Positions 12,935 to 26,000 of a stretch of DNA of 64,000 bases are shown here, piece after piece. Source of the DNA: Symbiodinium natans (taxonomy: Eukaryota > Sar > Dinophyceae > Suessiales > Symbiodiniaceae). How positions within the stretch are numbered: position 1 is the first letter of the stretch; every line of letters starts with the position of its first letter. The position numbers and the translations under genes were made by a program. The notes under the pieces are model-generated. The model ran no database searches and was not told the DNA's origin. It saw only the letters and a list, made by a program, of their open reading frames with translations. Location of the stretch: contig CAJNDS010002670.1 of NCBI GenBank assembly GCA_905221605.1, forward strand, positions 177,001-241,000. Direction: 5' to 3'.

Positions 12935-13434
12935 ACAAGAGATACATCGCAAGAGGGAAGGAAAGGAGAGAGAGAGAACCACATCGAGAGGAAGTGGCAT
13001 GTTCCCTTTCCCTTTCGATCGTGCTGGTCAAAGATGAAGGCAAAAAGAATAGAGAAGAAGGGTCAAACAAAGGAAGGCAGAGAGGGAAAGCCACGACTAT
13101 GAAGAATTCGACATGTCCATCTCCACGTATATTCCTTTGTCATCACACTTCCTTTCTTTGTGTCTTCACGGAACACGCTAGAGAAACAAGGACGAAAGAG
13201 AAATGACTGACCTATTCTTGATGGTTCCGGTCTGGGCGCCGAGATGTTTATCATATGGTACGTGGGCTACCGTAAATCCTAAACCCCAAGCCCTTTTGCA
13301 AAGAGTTGCTTGAAACTTGAAACTTGGAACAACAAACATTAAATCATACTCTATATCTGATAATTGCACAGTCATTGTTTAAATAAGAAACGAAAGGGAT
13401 CGCCAAATAATACGTAAAGGTCCATGCCACATGT

Positions 13435-13442
13435 GTATATAG

Positions 13443-13483
<41 letters not shown>

Positions 13484-13540
13484 CAGAAACATTTCTATAT
13501 TTCTCTCTCTGTCTCTCTCTCTATATATATATCATGATAA
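13435..13540. repeat. (AT)n-(GT)n-(CT)n compound microsatellite
   Basis: ATATAT, GTGTGT and CTCTCT runs follow each other. The rest of 13.2-14.4 kb shows no repeat and no gene I recognise. The longest open frame there (minus strand, about 13643-14421) has a weakly protein-like Cys-rich middle (CSYCCPDLNNDGLACCC) but no family match. Confidence 0.85.
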
Positions 13541-14454
13541 TTTGTATGACATTGGTGTTCAATTCTTTTGTCGGATCACGTGATACAGCAAGTTGGCACA
13601 TATGGCGCTAAGCCCATGCTTCGTCCTGCATCTCGAGAAATCTCATCGGATGCCTACACAATGCAAGAAATTGAAGCATACCCATAATTGCACTATAGTT
13701 GTAAATGCTTGCGCGCGCCGCCTCGGCAGCCGGGCCGGCCCACAGGGGCGGAAAATTTCAGGTCCTTGTCTTTTTGGCGTGGTCCCCGTAAGAGGAGCGC
13801 ACACAGCCTGATCGCATTGGCACCTCCAAGCGGTTTGGGCAGGTCCCACAGGTCCGGGGGGTCCAGGGCAGGGGGTGGGGGGGAACAGAAACTTTTCGGT
13901 TTTTCGAGAAGCGGCTGGAAGCCGAGGCGAACATACCATCATGCACAACAAGTTGTTGTAGATGAGAAATGGCGGCAGACTGAGCCCATGAAGGTCATTT
14001 GGACCCTCACAATGCGTGAAGATGTTCTCCAATTGAAAAGCAAAGCCCATCACCTGCCGCGACGTCGCGACAGTGTCCTCACCATTGCAACAGCATGCCA
14101 GGCCGTCGTTGTTCAGATCTGGGCAGCAATAGCTGCAGCTGCCCACGCCGCTCCCTTGCCGCCCAGAGGCCGCCACGTTTCCAAGGCCAGGGTCGCCCAG
14201 TCGGAAGCGGCCATTGAGGTTTCTTGCCATGAGACGGTACCCAAACCACGAGAAGTGAGCGGCATCGATGATTCCCCAACTCGCCCAAGGATCCCCATTC
14301 TCACAAGCCTCGCGGCCGCGTTGAGGGCGCCTTCACTGCGAGCACGCGCAAGCCCATCGGTCGTGTGAGAAGCCACGCCCCACACCGCACGTTGCTCATC
14401 ATATGTGACAATGTGCGGCAAAATGTTGCAATCTAATACAATCTTATTTCAGAA

Positions 14455-14592
14455 TGTTAGAATATACAGAATATACAAGAATATGCAAGAATATACCAGA
14501 ATATACCAGAATAGACAAGAATAGACAAGAAGATACAAGAATATACAAGAATATACAATAATATACAAGAATATACAAGAATATACAAGAGT
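14455..14592. repeat. Decamer tandem repeat AATATACAAG
   Basis: About a dozen imperfect copies of AATATACAAG (variants AATATACCAG, AATAGACAAG). It is unrelated to the telomere-like repeats that start just downstream with GGGTTCA copies (14690-14735). Confidence 0.9.
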
Positions 14593-15451
14593 ATACGTCC
14601 TTAGCCCATTTCAGAGGTCTGCCATTGTCTGCATCCCCAATCTGTGGCTCCAGGTTGTTTACAGCATCGGAGCTTCATGGCTTAGGGTTCAGGGTTCAGG
14701 GTTCAGGGTTCAGGGTTCAGGGTTCAGGGCTTAGGGCTTAGGGTTTAGGATCAGGAGCAAGCTTCCGCTTGAGCATTGTGCGATTTGCAAGTGTTCGAGC
14801 TAGCCAACGCCCAAAGCGCACACAAGGCAGCGATCCGGCGGAGGTTCTTGGGGGGGGGGGCGGGGTCATCAGAATGCCACCATTGGCATACCAGAATTAG
14901 CTTCAACGTTACGATACACAAATCTAATCTGCCCCCGCTCGCTGGCATTTTGGACTCCTCCGTGGAACGATGGAGTTGAGCCTTGGCGAGACCTGGAGAT
15001 GTCCCGCCGGCTTCGGATTTGGGGTTTGTTTCGGGGGGGACCCAGAATCCAGGCAAGCAGCAAGCCCTAAACCCCACACAACCCACCGTGCTTGTGGGAA
15101 TCAGGAGCTTAGGGTTTCAGCTAGAGTATAGTGGCCAGGATGAATCAGCGGAGAATGGGACATCTGTGACCTGAAAGGGGTATGCCCCCCTAAACCCTCA
15201 TCCTTGAACCCTGAAACCGAAGACGTAAGGCTGGCTTTGCAAGGGTGAGACCACGTATTCAAAGGCACCCCTTCTGTCGCAGGATTCCCTCTTCAACATC
15301 TCTATGTTAGAGCAAACCCCTAAAAAACCACTGACACCCCAAACTCGGCCCTAAGCCCTGCACCCTAAACCCTAAACCCTAAACCCTAAACCCTAAACCC
15401 TAAACCCTAAACCCTAAACCCTAAACCCTAAACCCCAAGCTTTGACCCCAG

Positions 15452-17745
15452 GAAAGTCACGTCGAAGAAGGGAACCGGCTTCTATCTTCGGGCCGCTGCG
15501 ACCTTCTTGCGTGGCACAGCGGACAAGCCCCCAGTTCCCTCCATCGTTCTCAGCGGCGCCCTGAAGGGCAAAAAGGGTTAGTAGCGTTTAGGGTTTAGGG
15601 TTTAGGGTTTGGGGTTTAGGGTTTGGGGTTTAGGGTTTAGGGTTTGGGGTTTAGGGTTTGGGGCTTGGGGTTTGGCTGGGGGTTTGGGGTTGTGGGTTTC
15701 GGGTTCATGGAGTGTACTATAGGCTCAAACCTTCAACCCAACTCTCCCAAACCCCGCACCAAACCCTAAACCCTAAACCTTATAAAGCCTAAATCCTAAA
15801 CCCTAAACCCTATACCCTAAACACTTTAAACCCGAAACCCAAACCTTAAACCCTAAACCCAAAACCTAAACCCTAAACCCTAAACTCTCAACCCTCAAGA
15901 CAAAATACATAGAAATTGTATGTGGTCTCATTCTGAATTTTCAAGTTATTTGTCTAAACAGCTGACAAGCTACGCCAAAACACTTCTGAGGCCAAATGCT
16001 CAATTTACTTAAACCTCCTCCCCTCCTCTCCCCTCCCTCCTCTCCCCTCCCTCCTCCCCCCTCCCCCCCTCCCCTACTCCTCCCTTCCCATCCTCACAAT
16101 CTCCGTCCCCAGATCTCCCCCAAGATCTCCCCCCAATCTGCCCGCAGATCTCCCCCCAGATCTCCCCCAGATTCTCGCCCCGCCGGATCTCCCCAGATCT
16201 CCCCCAGATCTCCCCCGCACATCTCCCCAGATCTCTTCCCAGATCTCCCCCATCTCCAGATCTCCCCAGCCCCCGATCTCCCGCCCCCTCTCCTCCCACC
16301 CAGATCTCCCTCCAGCTCTCCCCAGATCTCCCCCCCCAGATCTCCCCCCCAAATGGGCCCCATTCCCTCACCCCCCTCCCCCCTCCCAAAAACTTGAAAT
16401 AGTTTTAAAAATCAAACCGTTTCGGTCAAAACTTTCGGTCAACACTTTCGGTCAAACGTTTCGGTCAAAACTTTCGGTCAAAACGTTATTGGGACCCAAA
16501 CCCCATACATTGTCTATAAACCCTAAACCCTAAACCCCTCACCCCTCACCCCCTAACCCCTAAACCCCCTAAACCCCTAAACTGCCCTAAACCCCTAAAC
16601 TGCCCTAAACCCCTTAACCCTAAACCTCCAGCTCCAGGCGCCGGCTCAGCCGCCTCCATCGTGGCCGACGTCGCCCGCACGATCGAGAAGCAAGGCCTGG
16701 CGAAGATTTCGCACCTGGAGACGTCCTTCCCGGAGGCGCCAGGGCTCACAAACAGCTTGGGGGATGTTGAGCCCTCCAAACAACGCCCCAAAAGGTTTAG
16801 GGTTTTGGGTTCTGGGTTTTGGGTTTTGGGTTTGAGGGCTTAACCTTAAACTGCCCTGCTAAACCCAGTGCGCAACAATCCATCCTCAGTACAGAGAGCT
16901 TCTGGCGGGTGAAAGAGGAGGGGAAATCCCCAGGTAATTCTCTAAAGCGTCTATATAGGGCCATCATTCCCTCATTCTGTCATCCCTACTAAGAACCAGG
17001 GGGGCGTGTCTTAACCCTAAACCCAAACCCCTAGCCCTAAACCCTAAACCCTAAGCCCTAAGCCCGGCCTAAGCCCTAGGCCCAAAGCCCTAAGCCCTAA
17101 ACCCGAAGGCCTAAACCCTAAACCCTAAAAACCCTAAACTGTAAACCCTATAAACCCTATAAACCCTATAAACCCTATAAACCCTATAAACCCTATAAAC
17201 CCTATAAACCCTATAAACCCTATAAACCCTATAAACCCTATAAACCCTATAAACCCCAAAAAAACCTATAAACCCTAACACCCTATACACCCTATACACC
17301 CTATAAACCCTATAAACCCTATAAACCCTATAAACCCTATAAAGTCAGAGAGCTTGTTTGGGCCCTAGGCCCTAAGCCCTAAGCCCTAAGCCCTAAGCCC
17401 TAAGCCCTAAGCCCTAAACCCCCAAACCCTAAACCCTAAACCCTAAACCCTATAAAGTCAGAGAGTTTGTGTGGGGGAGGTGGGTGGCCGGGCAGCTCCG
17501 CGCCTTGCTGCGACGCTGACAGCCCCGTGGCCTTACCCAGATCCCGGCAGCTACAGCCTCTCGGCCGCCCAGGGTTTAGGGTTTAGGGTTTAGGGTTTAG
17601 GGTTGAGGCTTTAGGGTTGAGGGTTGAGGGCTGAGGGTTTAGCGTGTAGCGTTGAGGACATGCTCCCGAAGACCGCCCAAGTACGAGTCAAAAACCAGAG
17701 CCAGCCGAACTCAAGCCTGCCAAGCCGGCTCCGGCTGAGGGAGGC
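15452..17745 (+). CDS. Alba-like nucleic-acid-binding protein, 4 recognisable exons
   Basis: Exon 1 (15452-15576) encodes VTSKKGTGFYLRAAATFL and then VPSIVLSGALKGKKG. A GT-AG intron (15577-16637) splits the Gly codon and leads to exon 2 (16638 to about 16760): AGSAASIVADVARTIEKQ, then GLAKISHLETSFPEAPG. The layout (beta strand with SGAL, a helix of alternating A/V residues, then GLAKI and a final strand) is that of the Alba fold, a small dimeric DNA/RNA-binding domain used in chromatin and mRNA regulation in protists. Exon 3 (about 16890-16933, TESFWRVKEEGKSP, GT donor) and exon 4 (about 17680-17745, a PEPAELKPAKPAPAEGG tail) fit a Pro/Ala-rich C-terminus. No start exon was found. The family call rests on pattern memory and the first intron is about 1 kb of telomere-like repeats, so confidence is moderate. 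Confidence 0.6.
15577..16637 (+). other. Repeat-filled intron of the Alba-like gene
   Basis: Donor GTTAGTAG, acceptor CTCCAG. In order it holds TTTAGGG-type copies (15586-15710), CCCTAAA-type copies (15755-15895), a C-rich block with AGATCTCCCC repeated (16020-16380), a TTTCGGTCAAAAC tandem (16425-16490) and more CCCTAAA (16515-16625). The 5' G-type and 3' C-type arrays are complementary. Confidence 0.7.
16020..16490. repeat. C-rich AGATCTCCCC block and TTTCGGTCAAAAC tandem
   Basis: The first part begins as CTCCCCTCC runs and becomes irregular copies of CAGATCTCCCC. The second is about five copies of a 12-13 bp unit TTTCGGTCAAAAC. Both lie within one intron. Open frames through the first part (Pro/Ser on +, Gly/Arg on -) are artefacts of the repeat. 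Confidence 0.85.
17135..17345. repeat. CCCTATAAA nonamer array
   Basis: About 20 copies of the 9-mer CCCTATAAA, a telomere-heptamer variant with TA inserted. A second array of the same 9-mer lies at 60003-60260, and its complement GGGTTTATA at 44945-45035. CCCTAAG copies follow at 17360-17415. Confidence 0.95.
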
Positions 17746-17889
17746 AACCCTAAACCCTAAACCCTAAACCCTGAACCCTAAACCCTGAACCCTAAACCCT
17801 CAACCCTAAACCCTAAACCCTAAACCCTAAAAACTATTAAACTAAAGACAGAATCTTCCACGCCACCATACTTCCAACCCTTCTAAACG

Positions 17890-18323
17890 GACTTGATAGC
17901 GCTAGGGATCAAGGATTCTGTTTATTCCCACATCTCTATTCAAAAAGTCTGGGTACTAGCTGGCCGACCACGCTCCCATCCCAAATCCTCACTTCTGCAC
18001 CGCTACGCCAATTGGCCCACACCTTGGCTACACCGCCCAATAATCGGGTTCATCATTTGGTATATTCACCAGGAGTCAAGGATAGAGTTAGGTTCACCAA
18101 ACCTCCACACAGAGGTGCTTTACCCGTACTCAAGGAATACATGAGGGTAAACTCCATTAGTACCGACGATGACCGTGCGGACTTCCTAGGACTTAATCAC
18201 ATGTTAGGCAAGGACCCTAACCTCCTGTCTTTCCTGGAATCAGCGCCGACACGCTGCCCCGTTCAAAAGATGCGCCAGAGCTCTTGCATGCGCATGGCTG
18301 CCAGAAAAAAATCTCATAAATAG
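17890..18323 (+). CDS. Unassigned open frame free of repeats
   Basis: An open frame through this stretch includes RVRFTKPPHRGALPVLKEYM and DDRADFLGLNHMLG and stops at 18321-18323. Unlike its surroundings it contains no telomere-like repeat and is more AT-rich. I recognise no family, and splice signals at the edges are not clear. It may be a foreign insertion, a fragment of a transposon or chance. Confidence 0.2.
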
Positions 18324-18850
18324 GCCCTAGCCCCTTTTGTCAGTCTTTCTCTTTCAGGATCTTACAGTTGCCGCAAGGTTCCCAGAAAATACCCGTTCCT
18401 TTGTTGGGACAGAGGCTCCGCAAAGTCTTTCAATTCAAGGGTTTCAGGGTTCAGGGCTTAGGTTGTTTTTTGGCTAGTGCCTTGATCGCAGTTTTGCACG
18501 CTTTCCTGCTCGGGGCTGTTTCGCCGGAGTTTTGCGACCCTGACATACTTAAAGTTGGGGCCGAAGAAACGTGAACTTTTGCGTTGTGGTCTCGCCATAC
18601 CTCCGGGTATTCCTTTATGGCAGCAACTTCGATTCAATGGGTTTAGGCCCTCCCCGCCGGACCAAGATTAGTTCCGAAGAGCTTTCGAAGGTTCCCGGGA
18701 TTGAGGGTTTTGCAGGTAGGATCTAGATTCTGTTGCGTAGCAGTTGCACGGGAGGTGCTGCCCTGCCCCTTCTGAGCTTGGAGCCTTAAGCACGCTGATC
18801 CCTGGTGTTAAAGAGTAAAGCCTGCCTTTAAAGGTTAATCCCAGGGTCAG

Positions 18851-20051
18851 GCAACTTCGACCAAGTGGTGGTGGAGAGCTACGACCTCGACCAGGAGACG
18901 CTTGGGACGCTGTTTGGGCCTCCTAAACCTCATCCCCCAACCTTTTGGAACCAAAAGCCCGAAACCTTTAACACCCTATCCCACCAAACCCTACCACCCG
19001 AAACCCTAAACCCTACCGGCCTAAAATGTAAACTGTAAACCCTACACCCTCAACCCTCCTTAAACCCCTAAACCCTAAACCCCAAACTCTACCACCCTAA
19101 GCCCTAAACCCTACCACCCTAAGTCCTAAATACGCCGACTCGACCCAAGAATCGACTTCGACAAAGGGGTGCTGAGGGGCTCCATCCTGCTGCACGTGCG
19201 TGGTCTGGAGTCGAGCAACTCTGTGGCTTGGATGTCGGGTTTTGGGGTTTGGGGTTGTAGGGGGTTTAGGGTTTAGGGTTTAGGGTTTGGGGTTTAGGGT
19301 CTCGGGTTTAAGGGGGGTTGGGTTCAAGGGTTGAGATTGAGGGTCGTTCATTTTCTAGGTTTTTCACATACCTTGCACCCCGAACACCTTAAACCCTAAA
19401 CTGTAAACCCTAAACCCTAAACCCTAAACCCTAAACCCTAAACCCTAAACCCTAAACCCCAAACCCTAAACCCTAAACCCTAAACCCTAAACCCTAGACC
19501 CTCCAAAAAGGTAGTCCTGGACACCCGGGGGCTCGCCGTGACGGGCGCCTTCCTTGGCTCGGAGACGCTGCAGTGGGAAGTGGGGAGCAAGGGCGGCACG
19601 GCTTGTTTTGAGGGTGGAGCTTGAAACCCGAAATTGTGTAGGGTTTAGGGTTTAGGGTTTAGGGTTTAGGGTTTAGGGTTTAGGGTTTAGGGTTTAGGGT
19701 TTAGGGTTTAGGGTTTAGGGTTTAGGGTTTAGGGCAACTAAGCCCCTCAAGTCCCTGAACTTCATTCCCCACACCCCTCGAACCCGCAGCCCCTCCCCCC
19801 AAACCCTAAAACCCTTAAACCCTTACACCCTTAAACCCTTAAACCCTTAAACCCTTAAACCCTTACACCCTTAAACCCTTAAAGCCCTAAACCCTTAAAC
19901 CCTTAAACCCTTAAACCCTTAAACCCTTAAACCCTTAAACCCTTAAACCCTTAAACCCTTAAACCCTTAAACCCTAAACCCTAAACCCTCCCATCCCTGG
20001 GCCCTAGACCCACTGCGCCACCCACAGGCCCTCAACCCTAAACCCTAAACC

Positions 20052-20083
<32 letters not shown>

Positions 20084-23000
20084 ACCCTAAACCCTAAACC
20101 CCAAACCCTAAACCCTAAACCCCTGAAAAGAGCCGAGGTCGCAAGTCCGAGGCGCTGGGTGAAGCGTTGGAGATCTACTTCCCCAAGCCGCTGGCAGCCA
20201 AGGCTGTTTAGGGTTTAGGGTTTAGGGTTTAGGGCTCTGGGGGCTCTTTGAACCACTTTTGTGGGATTCCGGGGAGGGGTTGAAGGGGCTTAGGGGTTCA
20301 AGGTTTTGGGGGTTATAGGGTGTTAATTAAGGTTTTAGGGTTTTGGGTCTTTAGGGCGTTCAAGTTTTTAAGGTTTCGGGGGCTTTGTGGGTTTTGGAGT
20401 GCTTCTGGGGGTGTTGAGGGGTTGAGGGTTTTCTGAGCTTTCAGGCTCTATAGGCTTTTGGGTTAGGGTTTTTCTTTGGCTTCAAGGGCTGCATGGACCG
20501 GAAGGAATACGCAGCAGTGGAGGCCCGAGAAAGGTCCATTACCTAGATCCAACCCCATGTGGTTGTCGGGGACTTCGGGGAGGAAGGCGGTTAGGTTGAG
20601 GCATCTTGGGGTCAAGGGAGAGTTTAGGGTTCAGGGTTTCGGGTTTAAGTGTAGGGTGGGTTTGATGCTCAGGGTTCACGAGCCCGCATCGCCACCCGAC
20701 AGGAGACAGCTTCCATTCGCGTGGAGTATTCGACTGCGCCAGACCCTGGGATAGCGACGGGGTGCAGGGTTTAGGGTTTAGGGTTTTAGGGTTTAGGGTT
20801 TAGGTTTGAAGGTTTAGGGTTTAGCTTATGGTGGTGGTGGTGAAGTGCTGGTGAGGGTGATGTGGAAAGGAAGGGCGTGGTTGATGGTACCCTTAACCCT
20901 TAACCCTTAACCCTTAACCCTTAACCCTTAACCCTTAACCCTTAACCCTTAACCGTTAACCGTTAACCCTTAACCCTAGCCCTTAACCCTTAACCCTAAA
21001 CCCGAAACCCTAAAACCCCAAACCCTAAACCCTAAGCCCTAAGCCCTAATGTTGTTTGTTGTTGGCCTAGCCCTCGGTAATGCACGTAGCACGCAAGGAT
21101 GCGGTGGCAGTGCAGATTCTCTCCCCAGAGCAGACGATGGGGAAGCAACACCCCTACCTCTTCACGCAGTGCCAGGCTCCGTAGACAGGGAAGGACAGTT
21201 GTGGCGCATTCTCCACGGTACCCTAAACCCTAAACCCCAAACCCCAAACCCTAAACCCTAAACCCTAAACCCTAAACCCTAAACCCTAAACCCTAAACCC
21301 TGAGGCCTCAACCCTAGACCGTTAAACCCTACACCCCAACAGCCCTAAGCCTTGCTGGGTACCCTAAAAGTAGAAGAATGGGAACCTCAAACCGTAGAGA
21401 ACTCCACAAGCTGAACCCTCAAACTCCTAAACTAACGGGGCCCCGCAGTTGAGATGCCGACTTTGTGAAGGGTTTAGGGTTTAGGGTTTAGGGTTGAGGG
21501 GATTTGGGGTGGCTGAGGGTTTCAGGGGCTGCTGCTTCCCAGGCGATCCACGCGCGGTGCCTGATGCCCTGCCAAGATACGCCTGGAGTAAAGAGCTCCT
21601 ACAAGGCCGAAGCCCTAAACCCGAAACCCGAAACACCTAAACCCTAAACCCTAGAACCCTGAACCCTAAACCCTACACAATTTCAAACCCTAAGCCCTAG
21701 AACCCTGAACCCTAAACCCTAAACCGTCCGCCGAGGGTCTTTGCAGCTGGAACTCCCATTGTCCCCAAAGCACTGCAACACTGAGATTTAAATGGGGCTT
21801 GGGGTTCAGGGCTTCGGGCCTAGGGTTTAGGGTTTAGGGTTCAGGGTTTCGGGCCTAGGGTTTAGGGTTTAGGGTTTAGGGTTTAGGGTTTCAGGGTTTA
21901 GGGGTTCAGGTTCGAAGCATTGAGCCGAGTGTTCGGTCTGGGCAGTCTACAATCCCAGCCTTTCGCAGGGCATGGTTGCGCGTCAAATGGCTTTTCAGCA
22001 CAAACTCGAGCCTCAAACCGGAACCCACTAAACCCTAAACCCCAAACCCTAAACCCTAAACCCTAAACCCTAAACCCTAAACCCTAAACCCTAAACCCTA
22101 AACCCAAGAACCCAAGAACTCAAGAACCCAAGAACCCACGAACCCAAGAACCCACGAACCCAAGAACCCACGAACCCAAGAACCCACGAACCCAAGAACC
22201 CACGAACCCAAGAACCCACGAACCCAAGAACCCACGAACCCAAGAACCCACGAACCCAAGAACCCACGAACCCAAGAACAAGAACCCAAGAACCCACGAA
22301 CCCAAGAACCCACGAACCCAAGAACCCACGAACCCAAGAACCCACGAACCCAAGAACCCACGAACCCAAGAACCCACGAACCCAAGAACCCACGAACCCA
22401 AGAACCCACGAACCCAAGAACCCACGAACCCAAGAACCCACGAACCCAAGAACCCACGAACCCACGAACCCAAGAACCCACGAACCCAAGAACCCAAGAA
22501 CCCACGAACCCAAGAACCCACGAACCCAAGAACCCACGAACCCAAGAACCCACGAACCCAAGAACCCACGAACCCACCCAAGAACCCAAGAACCCACGAA
22601 CCCAAGAACCCACGAACCCAAGAACCCACGAACCCAAGAACCCACGAACCCAAGAACCCACGAACCCAAGAAAGAACCCACAAGAACCCAAGAACCCACG
22701 AACCCAAGAACCCACGAACCCAAGAACCCAAGAACCCAAGAACCCACGAACCCACGAACCCACGAACCCAAGAACCCACGAACCCACGAACCCAAGAACC
22801 CAAGAACCCACGAACCCAAGAACCCACGAACCCAAGAACCCACGAACCCACGAACCCAAGAACCCAAGAACCCACGAACCCAAGAACCCACGAACCCAAG
22901 AACCCACGAACCCAAGAACCCACGAACCCAAGAACCCACGAACCCAAGAACCCACGAACCCACGAACCCAAGAACCCACGAACCCAAGAACCCCACGAAC

Positions 23001-26000
23001 CCAAGAACCCACGAACCCAAGAACCCACGAACCCACGAACCCAAGAACCCACGAACCCAAGAACCCAAGAACCCAAGAACCCACGAACCCAAGAACCCAC
23101 GAACCCAAGAACCCACGAACCCAAGAACCCAAGAACCCAAGAACCCAAGAACCCACGAACCCAAGAACCCAAGAACCCACGAACCCAAGAACCCACGAAC
23201 CCAAGAACCCACGAACCCAAGAACCCACGAACCCAAGAACCCACGAACCCAAGAACCCACGAACCCAAGAACCCACGAACCCAAGAACCCACGAACCCAA
23301 GAACCCACGAACCCAAGAACCCACGAACCCAAGAACCCACGAACCCACGAACCCAAGAACCCACGAACCCAAGAACCCAAGAACCCACGAACCCAAGAAC
23401 CCTAAACCCTAAACCCTAAACCCTAAACCCTAAACCCTAAACCCTAAACCCTAAACCCTAAACCCTAAACCCTAAACCCTAAACCCTAAACCCTAAACCC
23501 TAACCCAAAAACCCAAGAACCCAAGAACCCTCAGCGAGGCGAAGATCACGGCACCGGCGCCGCTGACGGTGCTCATGTCTGCCGTCTCGGAAGGTGGGGA
23601 AGGGATTCCAATCTTTTGGGGGTTTAGGGTTTAGGGCTAGGGTTTAGGATTTAGGGTTTAGGATTTAGGGTTTAGGGCTTAGGGTTAAAGGTTTAAGGCT
23701 TAGGGATCACAACGATCCTGTATGTTCTCCTCAAAAGCAGGTGAGCCCGAGAGCGTGGAGGGTGGGAAGCGGCGTTTCGCCTTTACGCAGAGCCTGGGGC
23801 ATCCTTTTGAGGGGTTTTAGGGTTTAGGGTTCAGGGTCTAGGGTTTAGGATTTAGGGTTTAGGATTTAGGTTTAGGGTTTAGGGTTTAGGGTTTAGGGTT
23901 TAGGATTTACGGTTCAGGATTGAGGGTTGAAGTGTTGAGTTCTGGATCTTCGGGGTGCGCATTCTTTTTTTGACACACACACACAATGACAAGAGGGGAG
24001 CAACAGCACATGAAATCGCAAGTTAGAGCGCAAGTTTACAGCGCAAGTATTTGTCTGCTTCTTTTCTTAGTTGTCTCAAAACAGTTGTACAATGATTTGA
24101 ACACACATAAACTAAACCCTACAACCCCCAGCTTTAGCCCTAAACCCTTTGCCCTAAGCTTGCAACCCTAAACTCTGAACCCAGGTCCTACCTTAGCCAC
24201 CCAGCTGAGGAAAGTGCCTATCCCATCCTACTTGCTGGCCATTGCCTGTGGCAACCTCGTCAGCCGGAAAATCGGCCAGCCTCCCAACTGACAGGTTGAG
24301 GGTTGAGGGCTTGGGGTTGTAGGGTTAAGGGTGCAGGGCTTGTTTTGGTGTAAGGTTTGGGGTTGAGCGTTTAGGGTTGAAGGTGTCTTCTTTCCCCCTT
24401 CGGAGGGTGCACTTTTCTGGAGTTGGGGGCGGGGTTAGGATTGAGTCGAAAGCCCAGACCCTCCATATTTCCCCTTTAATTCCAAAGTGTTTTAGTTTAA
24501 TATTGCTTTAATATTTTTCATGCTCTAGGGGTTAGTTAGGGTTCAAGGTTCAGGGTTCAGGCCAAATCCATATCCTCAGCCCCCGCGAGGCGAAGCCACG
24601 TCTGGAGTGAGCCCGAGGCCATCGAAGCCTGTGCCTTTGCACCTCGCCGATGGCTTCGGGGGGCTCCCCGGGGCTTGGAGGGCTTAGAAGGGTCCGGGCG
24701 TAGGGTTTGAGGATTTTGGTGCTGGCTTACGGGTGTTCAAGCGCTCTTTCTGTCTTAGGTCCAGCTTAGCTTGGTAGATAAAGAGCGAATACAGTTCCAG
24801 CCAGAACTTCTGCTAGGAGTTCTCTGACACGGACAAGTTCATGAGCATTGGCGAGAAGCTTTTCGGGGAGTATGTTTGGGGCGTCTATGACTTGCTGGTG
24901 TTGCCGCCCTCCTTCCCATATGGCGGTATGGAGAATCCTTGCCTCACATTTGTGACGCCGACCCTGTTGGCTGGGGACAAGTCCCTGGCGGATGTGGTGG
25001 CCCATGAGATTACACACAGCTGGTTCGGGAACCTCTGTACCAACCGAAGTTGGGAGTGCTTTTGGCTCAACGAGGGCTTCACCAAATTTGGGGAGTGCCG
25101 CATCATGCAGAATATGCACGGCAAGGACTACGAGCAGCTCCTGCTGCGGAATCTGTGCCTCAAGCTGAAGGAGGACGTGGCCCTTTTTGGCACCGGCCAC
25201 GAGTTCACGAAGCTGTGTGACTGGCGGCAGCAAGCGCCCTAAACCTTAAAGCTTACACCTTACACCCAAGTCCCATCCGCAGGGTTCTTTAGGGTTTTTC
25301 AGGTTTTCTTTTGCAGGATTTTTCTAAAGGGTTGTCAGGGTTTCGGGTTCCAAGCCCTCAACCCTCAAACCCTCAAAACCCCAGACCCCCAAACCCCCAA
25401 ACCCCCAAACCCCCAAACCCCCAAACCCCCGAAGCCCCAAAGCCCCAAACCCCCCAAACCCCCAACCCTAAACCCTAAACCCTAAACCTTAAACACTAAA
25501 CCTCAGGTCCGCGCCTGCCTGGCGTTGACCCGGACGATGCTTTCAGCGGCATCCCCTACGTGAGCCTTGGCGAGAAGTTCGCGAGGATTCCGCGGAGGTC
25601 ACGGGGTTTAGGGCAATTAGCGAGGGTTTAGGGTTTGGGGTTAGGGTTTGGGGTTAAGGGTTTCGGGTTTAGGGATTCAGGCGCTGAGGTTCTTTTGGGT
25701 TTGAGCCCTGAAGCCTTAACCGGGTGAGGTCGAGGGTTTCAACCCCCACTTGGCACTCAGGAAGGGCCAGATGATGCTTCTGCACCTCGAGAGCCTCGTG
25801 GGGCAGGAGCCCATCTGAGGTTTCGGAAATTTGGGGGGGTTTAGGGTTTAGGTTTAGGGTTTAGGGTTTAGGGTTTAGGGTTTAGGGTTTGGGGTTTAGG
25901 GGTTTCCGAAATTAGGGGGGTACCTTCTTGGGGTCCTGATTCAAACGAGGAGTCCTAGTATTTGGGGTCCATATGAGGGGTCCCTTGCTTTCGTAAAGCT

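Noticed and set aside
13643-14421. Minus-strand frames with a Cys-rich segment
   Set aside because: Weakly protein-like but needs a frame change, has no family match and is opposed by an equally long plus-strand frame.
22091-23396. Three overlapping >420-residue minus-strand open frames (GSWVLGFV repeats)
   Set aside because: An 8-bp repeat without stop words stays open in all three frames and gives the same peptide; no gene signals.
24766-25233. Minus-strand 155-residue frame opposite the aminopeptidase exon
   Set aside because: Shadow of a conserved catalytic exon on the plus strand.
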